A stretch of DNA of 64,000 nucleotides from Daphnia carinata (GCF_022539665.2 NC_081339.1:4520517-4584516), one strand, 5' to 3'. Shown: positions 26,857-38,165, numbered from the stretch's first letter. Notes: generated by a model not told the origin, from the letters alone. Made by a program: numbers and translations.

Positions 26857-28440
26857 CTATTTCTTTGGGGAGACTCCATTAACGAAGACGGCCAAGACGC
26901 CCTTCCATGAGTCCAAATCGTCAGAGGAGACACCGTTAGCACCCAAAACGTCCAACAAGAGACGACCAAAGTCCTGTATCAAATTTCAAGAGCGTGTTTT
27001 TTTCAAAAATGGGTTCCATTTCACTTGATAGAAAGGTCATCATTTTGTTTCTATTGTCATTTCTTACCTCAAAAGTTTCGCGAGAAATTCCACGTTCGAG
27101 ATGGGTGTATTTCATGTAGTAGATGTTGCCCAAGAGTTGCAATTTATCGTCCATGGCCGAGATGATGGTGTCCAGGCGATCAGCGACGAGAGCAACCTGT
27201 TTCTCGTATTCAGCATGGCCGGCCAGAGAATCAACTGCGACGCTTGAGAACTTGGCGAAGTGTTTCAAGACGCGGGGAGTCTCCTTGAAAAGCCTGTTTC
27301 AATTGAATTTAAATATTAGGGATTCTTTATTTGCGAGAGAATAAAATTAGTTTTGCGTACTTGGTAAAGATGGATGAGACCATGGCGTTGCGGCTGTTTC
27401 TGATGTTTTCCCAGCTCCTCTGGACATCGCGGATCTGGTGGGGGGTCAACTTGGTCTGAGGATCAGCCAAATCCTCGGGGTTCCTAAATGAATGTTTTCG
27501 TTAACATTCGAATTCGCGGCTCGCTTTTCAAGTTAGGCATTTTTCTCACTTCAAGGTCTTTGATACGCCAGCAACCAAAGCGTGAATTCCGTGTTTCCAG
27601 GCTTGTCTGGCCTCAGCGCTAAAGCCCTTTCCAAGCTCTTCCTCGAGAACTTGTTCGACAATAACACCGAATTCCTTTTTTTTTTTTGTTAGACAGAAAT
27701 TGTTGTTTTAAAAATTTATGTTGGGAAATGAATTGGCTTTAAGAGCTCAGTTGGGAAAACAAACCTCGAACATGGCGGGGGTGATACCGCGGGGCTGGTG
27801 AGCACCACCAAGAGCGTTCAACTGGTTGGCCAAAAGTTCCTGGCTGGACAGGGACTGGATGACGACGTTCAAACCAGCCAAGATGGTGTAGGCCTGAGCC
27901 AAGAAGTTTCCGTTGGTCATAAGCTCAGCTTGGGGAACATTGGCGAACTTGCTGAACTTCTTCTGGTATTCGGGGTGGGCCTTGATGAAGCTGTAAAGAA
28001 AAGGGAATTTTCAAAATTAAATTGGGTTCTAATGGGAGGTCAGTTGGGCGTTTGTTACCGGAAAAGAACCTGTGGAGCAACATCACCATCCTTTTTGGCC
28101 TGGTCCCAGGTCTTGCGGATGAGGCTGCGCTCGTTAGCGGTGAGGATGCCGGTGCTTTCCTCATCAGCAGACACAGTGGTTACACTGGTGGTAACAGTGG
28201 TAACCGTAGTACCAGGCTGGAACAAATTGTCGTATCACAACATTAAAATCTCACTTCCACTTATTAATTTTTTATGGTTTCTTTCTTGCTTTCCGAAAAT
28301 CAATTTGATGCGACAATTTCTTTACGCCTTATTTGTTTTACGAACTGTAACATGGAAGATAGACTTACCGCAGCCATCGAGGCGCATGCGCTAGCTGTGG
28401 CGACGATGCCGAGGAAAAGGGCAATGGTGAGAACCTGCAT
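26857..28440 (-). CDS. Two-domain hemoglobin, copy 1 (most diverged)
   Basis: An extracellular oxygen carrier of the hemolymph, made of two fused globin domains that assemble into large oligomers. Seven exons: 28440-28369, 28216-28059, 27990-27765, 27674-27550, 27483-27361, 27293-27068, 26973-26857, giving 348 aa. The signal peptide (MQVLTIALFLGIVATASA) and a threonine-rich segment (about 25-40) precede domain 1, whose proximal His lies in GGAHQ. Domain 2 starts at the bridge around KNPEDLADPQTK and has its His in MKYTH. By my alignment both domains have Gln at the distal E7 position (LAQAY, EKQVA). Its signal exon encodes 24 residues against 22 in the other copies. It also has DSLAGHAEYEK where others have LPGNAEYEK, and the ending SPKK. 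Confidence 0.95.
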
Positions 28441-28481
28441 GTTTGAGACAATTGTTTAGCTCGAAAGTATTCAGAAAGCCA

Positions 28482-28737
28482 ACTGATGCTTTTCCAGTTG
28501 AATCTCAGCTCTTTATATACCAACGACGAGGACCGTTTGACCTCTTAGTTGCTAGCTGCTTCTTTGCCACAAACACGGCCTACGTGATGATAGCGCCAGA
28601 CACGCTGTCCAGGGCACGTATATGCTTCTTGATGATAATCTTTTATCCTTTGAACTTTTATCGATTCTCTGCTGGTTGTTTGCTTTCTGTGGAGAAGAAC
28701 TTCTTTTTATTTTTGTGGTTAAAAATATTTGTACGTG
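28482..28737 (-). promoter_or_regulatory. Hemoglobin copy 1 promoter with HIF sites
   Basis: Initiator TCAGT (complement of 28482-28486) and TATATAAA (28512-28519) set a start near 28484, with the TATA box about 30 bp upstream. TACGTG sites stand at 28581-28586 (about -100) and 28732-28737 (about -250), with CACGTA at 28615-28620 (about -133). TACGTG is the core HIF response element; Daphnia hemoglobin induction by hypoxia through HIF is established. Confidence 0.7.
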
Positions 28738-29676
28738 ATTACAGCCAGCCAACTATGTCAATTAGCTGCTGTTGTATTGTTTTTTATGGTGTAGGGTAGC
28801 AGGCATGTTGTACTTGGTAACAGTGTTCGTATGTCTTGCTCTGTCCGATTCAATTGAATTTTCATGGGCGTTTGATTTCCGACAACATTACTGTTGGTTA
28901 TCATCGTTTTCTAATTGAGCTGAGAATTTCGATAGAAATATCTATTTTTTATCTCAATTTTTTATTATTTGTTTTATATGTCGTTTGAGTTTTTCTACAA
29001 GCCATATACTTCTACTAATTCTTGGTATAAGTTTGCCAGTGTAGGGATGGTCTTTTTGTTTTTCAAAATAACTTCACTTGAATAAAATTTCAAAACTGTT
29101 TCTGTTTGAATGAATTTATGTGAAAGTTTGCGGATGAATTTATCGCGGGACCATTTTTATGTTAGGTGTTCATGTTTTAACATCCAACAAGCGACGACAC
29201 AAGACGAATTACATTGCATTTATTTTCTAGAATTTTTCGAGTCCGCTTGTCTCTTTTCTTGGATAACTGAGTTGGTAATGAAATACGACTATGTCGTATC
29301 ACACTACCAGCTGTTACGGTGTCCCGTTTCCTAGATCAGACAAATACGTGGAAGAGAGTTATGAAATATTCGATAGCAACTTGCCTGGAAGAAAACCAAA
29401 CCGAATTTCATTTTGTTGTTTTTTTTTCTAGTCTTTTTAAAAGTCACCTTCGTCACCGAGTCGGCCCAATTGAATTTATGCGTTTGAGATGAAATTGATT
29501 TCAATCGTACGAGGCAGCGTTAATGTGATGTTGTTAAAAAGTAGGTTCTTCTTTTCTTTCTTCCAATCTACTGGTTGTATTTGAGCAAATCATAATTTGA
29601 GCAATTGCAACTTGTAGATTAAAAAAAAAGTCCTTGTTGGGAGGGACAGAAACGTTTCTGTGTAACATGCGTCAGT
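28738..29676. other. Intergenic interval between hemoglobin copies 1 and 2
   Basis: About 940 bp, AT-rich. No gene or hemoglobin relic recognised; the right end is the 3' UTR of copy 2. Confidence 0.5.
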
Positions 29677-31162
29677 TTAATTCTTGGCGGGTGAAATTCC
29701 GTTGACGAAGACGGTCAAAACGCCCTTCCATGAGTCCAAGTCATCAGATGACACTCCCTTAGAGCTGAGAACATCAAGAAGCAGGCGAGAGAAGTCCTAT
29801 AATGAGAATTGAATATTTCGCGTGAGCTTAATTTCGCGTTCAAAAGTATTATTGGAGCGTAGTTGATGTACCTCCCAAGGTCCACGGGGAATAGCACGGG
29901 CGGTGTGGGTGTATCTCATGTAGTTCACGTTACCCAAAAGCTGCAGCTTGTCATCCATAGCCGAGATCATGGTGTCCAGACGGTCGGCAACGAGGGCGAC
30001 TTGTTTCTCGTATTCGGCATTGCCGGGCAGAGAGTCAACGGGGACGGTGCCGAAGTTGGCGAAGAATTTCTGGATGCGGGGGGTTTCCTTGAAGAGCCTT
30101 TTTTGTTCCAAAACAATAGCGTTTAGCATTCTCTTGTCGCTTTGTGCTTAATATTCGAATTCAGTTACTTGACGAAGAGAGATGAGACAATGGCGTTGCG
30201 GCCAGCCCTGATGTTTTCCCAGCTTCTCTGGACATCATGGATCTGATGGGGGGTCAATTTGGTCTGGGGATCAGCCAAGTCTTCGGGTTTCCTAAAGTTA
30301 AACGCATTAACGCTATTTGAAAATTGCTCGAGATTTCGATTTGTTCACTTTTCGGCAAACTATGATCGGCTCTCAACTCACTTGAGGTTCTTGGCGATGC
30401 CAGCAACCAAAGCTGCAAGTCCGTTCTTCCAGGCTTGTCTGGCCTCAGCGGTGAATCCGCTTCCGAGCTCTTCGGCGAGAACTTCCTCGAGGATGCCACC
30501 GAATTGCTGTAGGTTTGATCCATCGGTTTTAGTAGGGCGATAAATTTGAATTCAATTTTTCTTGACAAAACTCGATAAAAACTAACCTCGAACATGATGG
30601 GAGTAGCTCCGCGGGCTTGATGGGCACCACCAAGGGCGTTCAACTGGCTGGCCAAGAGCTCCTGGCTGGACAGGGACTGGATGACGACGTTCAAACCGGC
30701 CAAGATGGTGTAAGCTTGAGCCAAGAAGTTTCCGTTGCCCATAAGCTCGGCCTTGGGGACATTAGCGAACTTGGTGAATTTCTGCTGGTACTCGGGGTGG
30801 GCCTTGACGAAGCTGCGTAAAGAGAGATTTTCAAAGTTAATTCAGACCCTGATTTGATTTAATTTGTAATTCATACCGGAAGAGAATTTTGGGAGGGACA
30901 TCTCCGTCCTTCCTGGCCTGTTCCCAAGTCTTGCGGATGAGGCTGCGTTCGTGAGCGGAGAGAATGCCAGTTTCACCGTCATCGGCTGAAACGGTGGTGA
31001 CGGTGGTAGTCACAGTGGTGGTAGTGGTTCCGGGCTATCATCGTATTTCGTAAATTCTATTGTACTTTTTGAAATGATCGAATGTTTTGAGCTTACCGCT
31101 TGGGAGCAAGCGTTGACTAAGGCGACGACGCCGAGGAGAAGGGCGATCTTGAAAGAAGCCAT
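29677..31162 (-). CDS. Two-domain hemoglobin, copy 2 (mosaic of copies 4 and 5)
   Basis: Seven exons: 31162-31097, 31034-30877, 30812-30587, 30506-30382, 30291-30169, 30097-29872, 29796-29677, giving 347 aa. Signal peptide MASFKIALLLGVVALVNA, then CSQA and a Thr/Val-rich stretch. Domain 1 carries GGAHQ and domain 2 carries MRYTH as proximal-His segments. The C-terminus is SPAKN. Introns 1-3 match copy 4 almost base for base, while introns 4-6 match copy 5; intron 5 appears identical to that of copy 5. The switch falls in exon 4, near 30382-30506. This is the clearest gene-conversion product in the cluster. Confidence 0.96.
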
Positions 31163-31203
31163 TATTGCGAGTTGGGTTTAGCTCTGGGAATATCAGACAG
31201 CTA

Positions 31204-31441
31204 ACTGATGCTATCCTGTCGATTTGCAATGTCTTTTATACCGATCCGCGTGCAATGAGATTTCACCGAAAATGTACAATGTTTACATGCTGACGTGGAG
31301 ATTGTGGTGCGACCAATCAGCGTATTACTTCGAAATGTTAGGTGGTCACGTATTCTTATTTTTCTTGTTCTTTGAACTTTGGTTGACTATCCGTCTAGTG
31401 CATATGAGGATCTAACGACTTTTGGATACATTTTCTACGTG
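31204..31441 (-). promoter_or_regulatory. Hemoglobin copy 2 promoter with HIF sites
   Basis: Initiator TCAGT at 31204-31208 and TATAAAAG at 31233-31240 place the start near 31206. TACGTG is at 31436-31441 (about -230), followed at once by GACTTTTTGCACAT. CACGTA at 31347-31352 (about -143) and ACGTG at 31293-31297 (about -90) are further candidates. Confidence 0.7.
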
Positions 31442-32319
31442 ACTTTTTGCACATAGAGATTTTCTTTCTCATCTATCGACTATTCCTTATTTGACATCTG
31501 TTTCGATCGAGCCATTCGATTTTGAAATCAGAATAAGTCATCAGAAGTTCATTATTTGTTTTCACTTTTTCATTTATCTTTTTCTTCGGTTTTAAGAAAA
31601 ATTGGTTCTTCGCTTTTTACACTCCGCCATTTTTATTTATTATTATTATTATTTTTTTTTATGTTTTTATTATTTGTTGAGGCCACTGCATATATGCCTT
31701 CCTCTCTCTTAAAGGCGCTTGCTTTTGTTGGGACATTTCCATGGTTCGGCCATGTTGGACGCGTACGTTATTGGCTTCAGTTCGCACAACATTTGATTGA
31801 TTAATTTTATTATAATTTCTTTTAAATTTCCTTTGGGATACGTCGTTTAATTTATTGTATTTTTCTTTCATGCTTTGATGTTTTCTCTGGAAAAACTCGG
31901 ATGTTTTCGTTTTATTGGAAGCGCTCGATTTCTGTTTACGAAAGCCATCTGCTCACTAGGAACAGTGATTCAGCATTTTGTCTTTGCTTTTTTTTTTTAA
32001 CGCCAGCTGATGTTCTACTTGTCGACTCATATTTTTGCTGCGCATCGGATTGGCTGATGGAAAATCTGTGTTATTTTTTCCCCCCCTACTTCCCTGGCTT
32101 CTATTAACCCACACACTACATCAGCTAGCTCCCGTACATCAACCGTCTTCGAAACGTACCCGTTGACCGAATAGGAACACAACAAAATCAAATATTGATA
32201 CAGTCAATGTAAGGAAATCTAATAAGCGTTTAAGGAAGTTTCCAGAACGTTCAACAGATTATTGAAGTGTTCACATGTTTTACGCGCACGGAGATAATAG
32301 CGTTGAGCAGAAGGATCAG
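31442..32319. other. Intergenic interval
   Basis: About 880 bp between the copy 2 promoter and a hemoglobin pseudogene. It contains an ATT repeat near 31637-31652. No gene seen. Confidence 0.45.
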
Positions 32320-32790
32320 GCCACTTTTGATTCCAGCTCTTCCGCAGAGCTTCCCTTAGCAATCAACGTGTCCAGCAACAGGACGGCCAAAGTTCTATTA
32401 GAATACGCGATACATCATTAACAATTCCGTAATCTTTCCTTGCGGTTGTGCAACTTTTTCCTCGAAAATAATCCTGGGTCATGTGAGGCCGCTTTTTTAT
32501 GTGGTGAATATCACCCAACAATTGCAGTACATCACCCAAAGCCAGGATAATTGTATCAGTTGAATTTGCGTCTGTTAAAGCCTTGAGGAAACCTTAAAGA
32601 GCGATATAGTTTTGATGTTTTCGCATTCGTCGAACTTTCTTTTGGGCTTGCCATGTGTCCGACTTTTTCACGTGAATCTGTGTTGCAGCAATCAGCTATT
32701 TGTTGGTACTGTACATCTCGTTGCCCATTTTGAATGAGCGCTTTCAGTATCAATCGGGTTTCTTTTAGAATTTTTAATTTTTTTTTCAAG
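32320..32790 (-). pseudogene. Degraded hemoglobin locus (relics of exons 6 and 7)
   Basis: Reading the - strand from right to left: LKETRLILKAL followed by VQYQQIADCC (about 32775-32680) resembles the exon 6 opening LFKETPRIQKFF and EKQVALVAD. After roughly 110 bp of unrelated sequence, DTIILALGDVLQLLGDIHH (about 32550-32490) matches DTIISAMDDKLQLLGNINY. An exon 7 relic, NFGR then LLLDTLIAKG.SAEELES (about 32395-32330), needs a one-base shift after the GR codons. Domain 1 exons are not found. It sits between copies 2 and 3 in the same orientation, so it is probably an unprocessed dead tandem copy. Confidence 0.8.
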
Positions 32791-33381
32791 ATGGCTGAAT
32801 TTCGGCAGGACAATCTTTTCGTATTGCAGTAGCAAAGATAAGGGTTGTCATCGTTGCCACATGTAAATCAGTAGGAAATTGTTTTGGCTTAAAGCAATTG
32901 GTAACAGTCGACAGGTTTTTGATGATAGACCCTTTGGTTCGAGTTGTACAAATTGAGCACAAGTTACGGTGTTTAAAAATGACCGAATTTTGAAATTCTT
33001 ACTTTCTCCTTGCTTTGCTTCTTCCACTTAAGGCGTTGAAAGGCTGTCACCGTGTGATGCGTGCCGGTAAAAATACTTTAAAACATGATGGTGATCTGAA
33101 GTAAAGCGTGTAGAATTCAAAAAATGTAGTAGAAACTAGTAGACGATTATGAGGTGGCAACGGTCATGTTTACGTGTTCTTCAAATGTCTAACTTGGTAC
33201 AAAAATATCCGATTCCATCATGTTTTAAGGTGTCGTTTCTGTGCTGCTAAAGAGAAATACTGAACCAACAAAATTGTGAAATCTATTGTTTATTGGAAGA
33301 AGACGAATCGGGTCAAGTAAAAGGAAACCCGCAATTTTAAATCAATTTTTTTTTTAAAGTTGTCAATTGGCCAAATCCTTC
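32791..33381. other. Intergenic interval
   Basis: About 590 bp between the pseudogene and hemoglobin copy 3. CAATAAACA on the - strand (33285-33293), about 90 bp past the copy 3 stop, is a good polyadenylation signal. Nothing else recognised; if domain 1 relics of the pseudogene exist here they are beyond my reading. Confidence 0.5.
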
Positions 33382-34867
33382 TTAGTCCTTGCGTGGGGAA
33401 ACGCCGTTGACGAAAACGGTCAAAACACCCCTCCAGGAGTCCAAATCATCGGAAGAGACACCCTTGGAAGACAGAGCTTCGAGAAGCAGGCGGCCAAAGT
33501 CCTAAATTATATTGAAAATTTGCACGATTAAAGTTAACGAATATCTTTAAATGTAACGTCACATTGATTTACCTCCCAAGGTCCACGAGGAATTCCGCGT
33601 TCGGTGTGGGTGTATCTCATGTAGTTGATGTTGCCCAAAAGTTGCAATTTGTCATCCATAGCCGAGACCATGGTGTCCAGACGGTCGGCAACGAGAGCGA
33701 CTTGTTTCTCGTATTCGGCGTTGCCGGGCAAAGAACCAACTGCAACGGTTCCGAACTTAGCAAAGTATTTCTGGATGCGGGGGGTTTCCGTGAAGAGCCT
33801 TTTTCGTTCCAAAACAATAGCGATTAGCATTCTTTTCTCGCAATTTGGTAAATATTTTAATTCATTTACTTGACGAAGATGGAGGAGACGAGGGCGTTAC
33901 GGCCGTTACGGATGTTTTCCCAGCTCCTCTGGACATCGCGGATTTGGTGGGGGGTCAGTTTAGTCTGGGGATCAGCTAAATCTTCGGCATTCCTAAAGTT
34001 AAATGCATTAGCGTTATTTGAAAGTTATTTGAGGTTTCGATTTGTTCACTTTTGCGAAAACTATGATGGGATTTCAACTCACTTGAGGTTCTTGGCGATG
34101 CCAGCAACCAAAGCGGCAAGTCCGTTCTTCCAGGCTTGTCTGGCCTCAGCGGTGAATCCGCTTCCGAGCTCTTCAGCGAGCACTTCCTCGAGGATGCCAC
34201 CAAATTGCTGTAGATTTAATCGATCGGTTTTAGTAGGGCGTTGAATTTGAATTCAATTTTTCTTGACAAAACTCGATAAAAACTAACCTCGAACATGATG
34301 GGAGTAGCTCCGCGGGCTTTATGGGCACCACCAAGGGCGTTCAATTGGTTGGCCATCAGCTCTTGGCTGAACAGGGACTGGATGACGACGTTCAAACCGG
34401 CCAAGATGGTGTAGGCCTGAGCCAAAAAGTTTCCGTTGGTCATAAGCTCAGCTTGGGGAACGTTGGCGAACTTGCTGAATTTCTTCTGGTATTCGGGATG
34501 GGCCTTGATGAAGCTGTGAAGAAACATTCAAATTTAATTCAGGCGCTAATTTGATTAAATTTGTAATTCATGCCGGAAGAGGACCTGGGGAGCAACATCT
34601 CCGTCCTTCTTGGCCTGATCCCATGTCTTGCGGATGAGGCTGCGTTCGTGAGAGCTTAGAATGCCGGCTTCACTACCATCGTCAGCGGAGACGGTAGTGA
34701 CAGTGGTAGTCACAGTGGTGGTGGTGGTTCCGGGCTATCATCGTATTTTGTAAATTGGATTATACTTTTCGAAATGATAGAATGGAATGTTTTGAGCTTA
34801 CCGCTTGGGAGCAAGCGTTGGCAAAGGCGATGACGCCGAGGAGAAGGGCGATCTTGAAAGAAGCCAT
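33382..34867 (-). CDS. Two-domain hemoglobin, copy 3 (GC-AG intron 2)
   Basis: Seven exons: 34867-34802, 34734-34574, 34513-34288, 34207-34083, 33992-33870, 33798-33573, 33501-33382, giving 348 aa. Signal peptide MASFKIALLLGVIAFANA. Exon 2 has one codon more than copy 2 (DDGSEAGIL against DDGETGIL). Proximal-His segments are GGAHK and MRYTH; C-terminus SPRKD. Intron 2 begins GCATGA where the sister copies begin GTATGA, so this copy seems to use a GC-AG intron. Intron 4 is close to that of copy 4; introns 5 and 6 are its own. Confidence 0.95.
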
Positions 34868-34908
34868 TATTGCGAGTTGGGTTTAGCTCTGGGAATATCA
34901 GACAGCTA

Positions 34909-35149
34909 ACTGATGCTCTTCCGTAGATTTTCCTTCTCTTTTATAGTCAACTGGACCGATGTGATGGTTGTTGACAACGAGATCGAGAATCTTCAGGTCA
35001 CGCCAAGCCTGCATTCCAGATACCAGAATTCATAAACATTTCCGTTTATTCTGTTTGGCTACTTGGTTTACGGGCGAAATGTAGATCTATTTTTTTATTT
35101 TTTTACTCCGCAACGACCCGAGTCAGGGCCGTACGTGACATCTTTCACG
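34909..35149 (-). promoter_or_regulatory. Hemoglobin copy 3 promoter with HIF site
   Basis: Initiator TCAGT at 34909-34913 and TATAAAAG at 34938-34945 put the start near 34911. TACGTG at 35132-35137 lies about -223, followed 8 bp later by CACGC. A CACGCC at about 34999-35004 (near -90) lacks the full TACGTG. Confidence 0.68.
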
Positions 35150-36449
35150 CATTGTTTCTTCTCGGAAACTGCTCTTGTTTATCGTTTTTAATTGGTTTAG
35201 TTCAACCCGAGATTGTTCTTCAGTAATCAGCAGCTCTATGCCTTTTCTGTGTGAAAGGCGTAGCGATTTTTCATTTTGCGGCGATGCAATGACGTAACAT
35301 TGCTTTTTATCGCTCTGTAACATTTGAATTCTACCTGAATCGCTTTTGCATTTGACGCATCATGATTGCCCCTTATTGCGAGTAACCTTTGATTTCTCAT
35401 CCCCGTCCCCAAAAACTGGCTTGGCTTTCCACGATTTAGGGTTCCAACTAAAAGTTAAGTTCGATACTTAATCTTCTTTGAAATAATAATATTTGCGCGT
35501 CGCCTACCCCCATCGAGCCCTGCCAAATTTAGGAGGTTTTTCTGTTTTCTTTCTTCCAAAAATAACGTACTCGTAAGTTTTCACGTCAGCCATCGGCCTT
35601 TGATTTCATTAGAGCGCTGCGTTTAATCTCATTTGTAGTAGATTGTTTTTGATTTACTAAGGGAAAACGTTCAATTCTGCTGAAGTATTTTTTATTCCTT
35701 TAAAATTAAACGTCGTACGTGATGTGGCTCACGTTTTACATATTTTATTCCATGGGAAAGCAGAGCAACGTTAGCTGCTGGTTTGCTTTTGCTTTTTTTT
35801 TTTTTTTTTTTTTTTTGTTTTTGTTTGGCTTTTTAATTTGAAAGAATGTGTGTTGTCGATAAGACGTTTCGTTTACAAGATTAAATGTCATATTGCTTAC
35901 CACCGCCGCTCTCTACGTCAATGTGTTTACTTTTGGCATTTGTTAAATCATCAGATATTTTGCCCCGTCTCGATTTCCTGAGGTCAGTTTTGTAAACATT
36001 CGTTTTACTCGTGCATGATTGTTTTCGGACGAAATTCACTGCACGTGTCAACCAACATACGTTTGAAATCCTTTTATTTTATTTTATTTCTTTTGGCTTG
36101 TTCAAGGTTGTTAAACTGAACTAGCCTTTCAAATTTTATGGGGAAAGTAAGCGCTGGCCAAACTCAAGTTCAGTTTATTGATTCATTTTTTTTTTTTTAT
36201 AGAGCATCCAGAAATACTGTCCTATATAGCATTTTCTAACTTCGTTTGCAACGATACATTTGCAAATGTTTATTTTTCCGTTTGTTTTTTATCTCAAAAG
36301 TTATTTGATGTTTTGTTGCTAAACGAATTTTTCTCTATTCAAATTTTCTTGAACAGAAAAAAAAAAGAAACTGGAAACAAACAAAAATATTCCATATGTG
36401 TTTTGAAACGAGTACGTATGTGCGTGGAAGAGGGGAGGTTTGATTAGAA
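35150..36449. other. Intergenic interval
   Basis: About 1.3 kb of AT-rich sequence with a T run near 35794-35816. No gene recognised before the next hemoglobin relic. Confidence 0.45.
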
Positions 36450-36723
36450 TGTGCTGCGATGAGTTCAGGTGGTCGATGCCGTAGCTTAAGACACAACGGT
36501 CCCGTTCAGAAAACGTCCAAATTCCTGTTAGATGAAAGCAAAGATCAATGATTCGCAGTTGGCAATGCGTGCGCTTATGCGACGAATGACTACCCTTTTC
36601 GTCAACTGTCATTACCTGAATGATGTAAACGATCCATTCCGCTCGGTTGTTGGCCGTTATGAAACAAATGTTACCCAACAGCTGCAGTTTGTCGTCAATC
36701 GCGGACATGATGGTCTCCATTGG
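36450..36723 (-). pseudogene. Hemoglobin relic, exon 6 end and exon 7 start
   Basis: METIMSAIDDKLQLLGNI (about 36720-36667) matches the exon 6 segment DTIISAMDDKLQLLGNIN. The frame runs on through diverged codons to a donor-like GTAATG near 36617. After a short intron an acceptor near 36528 leads into EFGRFLNGTVVS and then a stop, the opening of exon 7 (DFGRLLLDVL in live genes). Everything else of the gene is missing. It is broken by divergence and an early stop. Confidence 0.78.
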
Positions 36724-36784
36724 CGAGCAACTCGTTAATTGAATTTGGCATGATCAAACGGGAACTGCTGACAAGGGGATGTTC

Positions 36785-36815
<31 letters not shown>

Positions 36816-36960
36816 CCTTCGTGAAAAAAGATAATAATTAACCGAAAGGAGTTTAATTAGTGATAAAAATGAGTTGAGATGAATTTTTCGATTTCTTTCT
36901 TACGGTATTGGAAGTTCGTTTGTTTTTTTGTTTTTTTTGTATTCAGTAAAGATGTAGTTT

Positions 36961-37075
36961 TAAAAATGGACACCATCATTTCCGCCATGGACGAAAAACT
37001 GCAGCTGTTGGGTAACATTAATAAAAACCCAATGTGGCCAACGACCAAGCGGAACGGCCTAAGGATGTGTTGATG
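36961..37075 (+). pseudogene. Hemoglobin exon 6 relic in inverted orientation
   Basis: On the + strand, against every other hemoglobin sequence here, KMDTIISAMDEKLQLLGNIN (about 36964-37023) copies the same exon 6 segment as the relic on the - strand 240 bp to the left. About 54 bases align with only around eight differences. Between the two lies a 24-base T run (36785-36808). After GNIN the similarity stops. It looks like an inverted partial duplicate. Confidence 0.8.
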
Positions 37076-38165
37076 GAAGAGTTGCTCGCCGGAACGAAAT
37101 GACGAGCCGTAGAGATTCAGCTTCTAAATTTATATCTTCGCCTTGGATGCGTAGCACATTGTAAAGATCACGTGATGCCAGCTTTCCTTTCAGGATTGTT
37201 CTTTATTGGCTGAAGGAAGCGACCTCTTGGCAGGGGTGTGGTTTCGCTTCGGAAACGGATTTTTCTTTTACATTGTAACCTTAAAGAAAATTCAATTAAA
37301 AAGCTCTATTTAGGTCATTCCTTTTTTTCCCACTCTTTTTAAATGGGTTTGATTCGTATTTATGTTTGTTGTTTTTTTTTTTTGCCGCCGTATCAAGGAA
37401 TTGATTTTCATATTGGATTTTTTTTTTCAGTGTTCATTTCATTAGTTTGAAGCAACATCAAAACTTGATAGCATCCCATTCGTTCAGATGCAGGGATTTT
37501 GCGTTCGTTTCTTCTGCCATTTGTAAAAAATTTTAAAAAATTTGAAGCGCCATGCACGACCATTAGAAAATATTGCTTTGCAAACGCGTTTTGATGGGTG
37601 GATCTTGATTTTTTCCTAGAACGTTTGGGATCGGTCCCATTTGCAGGCAAATGTTTTTTTTTTCATTGGCAATTCAAATTACTTGCCTTTTGACGGCGCC
37701 TTTCGTGATTTTCAAATCGAATCAAATTTATCCTAGCGTTTCTTGATTTTGTCTAATAACAAAAACGAAAGGGTCATATAGATAACTGAGAATCCGTGGG
37801 AGGCGTTTTCGAATTACGTGTTGTTGGCATCACTTGGAAAAATATCTGAAAGATTAGCAAGGGGAAAACTATAGGCAAATGAAGGACGATGAAGAATGAT
37901 ATCTTAAACGAAACATCTACGCCGAATTTTGCTTTTAAAAAATGAAAGAAAAAAAAACAGCGTTGATGGGTGTTCAAAAATCAAATTACAATCAAACATT
38001 TTAGATTTTTAAAAAATTTATTTTGATTTCTTTCTTTTTTTTTCTCCAGTGATTGTTATTTGGAAAACAAAACAAAACATTTTCAGCAAATAATAATTGA
38101 TGGGAATAATCTCCCTTCGCTTATTATTGCTTAAATGCGAATATAGTAAAATGGTAGAAGATGTC
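37076..38165. other. Intergenic interval
   Basis: About 1.1 kb with several T runs. No gene or further relic recognised. The last part is the copy 4 3' UTR. Confidence 0.5.

Noticed and set aside
27798-28394. 198-codon open frame on the + strand over hemoglobin copy 1, with similar + frames over the other copies
   Set aside because: These are antisense shadows of conserved hemoglobin exons; they recur only because the sense exons are conserved.
37408-37650. Possible further hemoglobin relic (NFLKFF in the - strand frame)
   Set aside because: The match is too short, and no other hemoglobin segment lies next to it in order.
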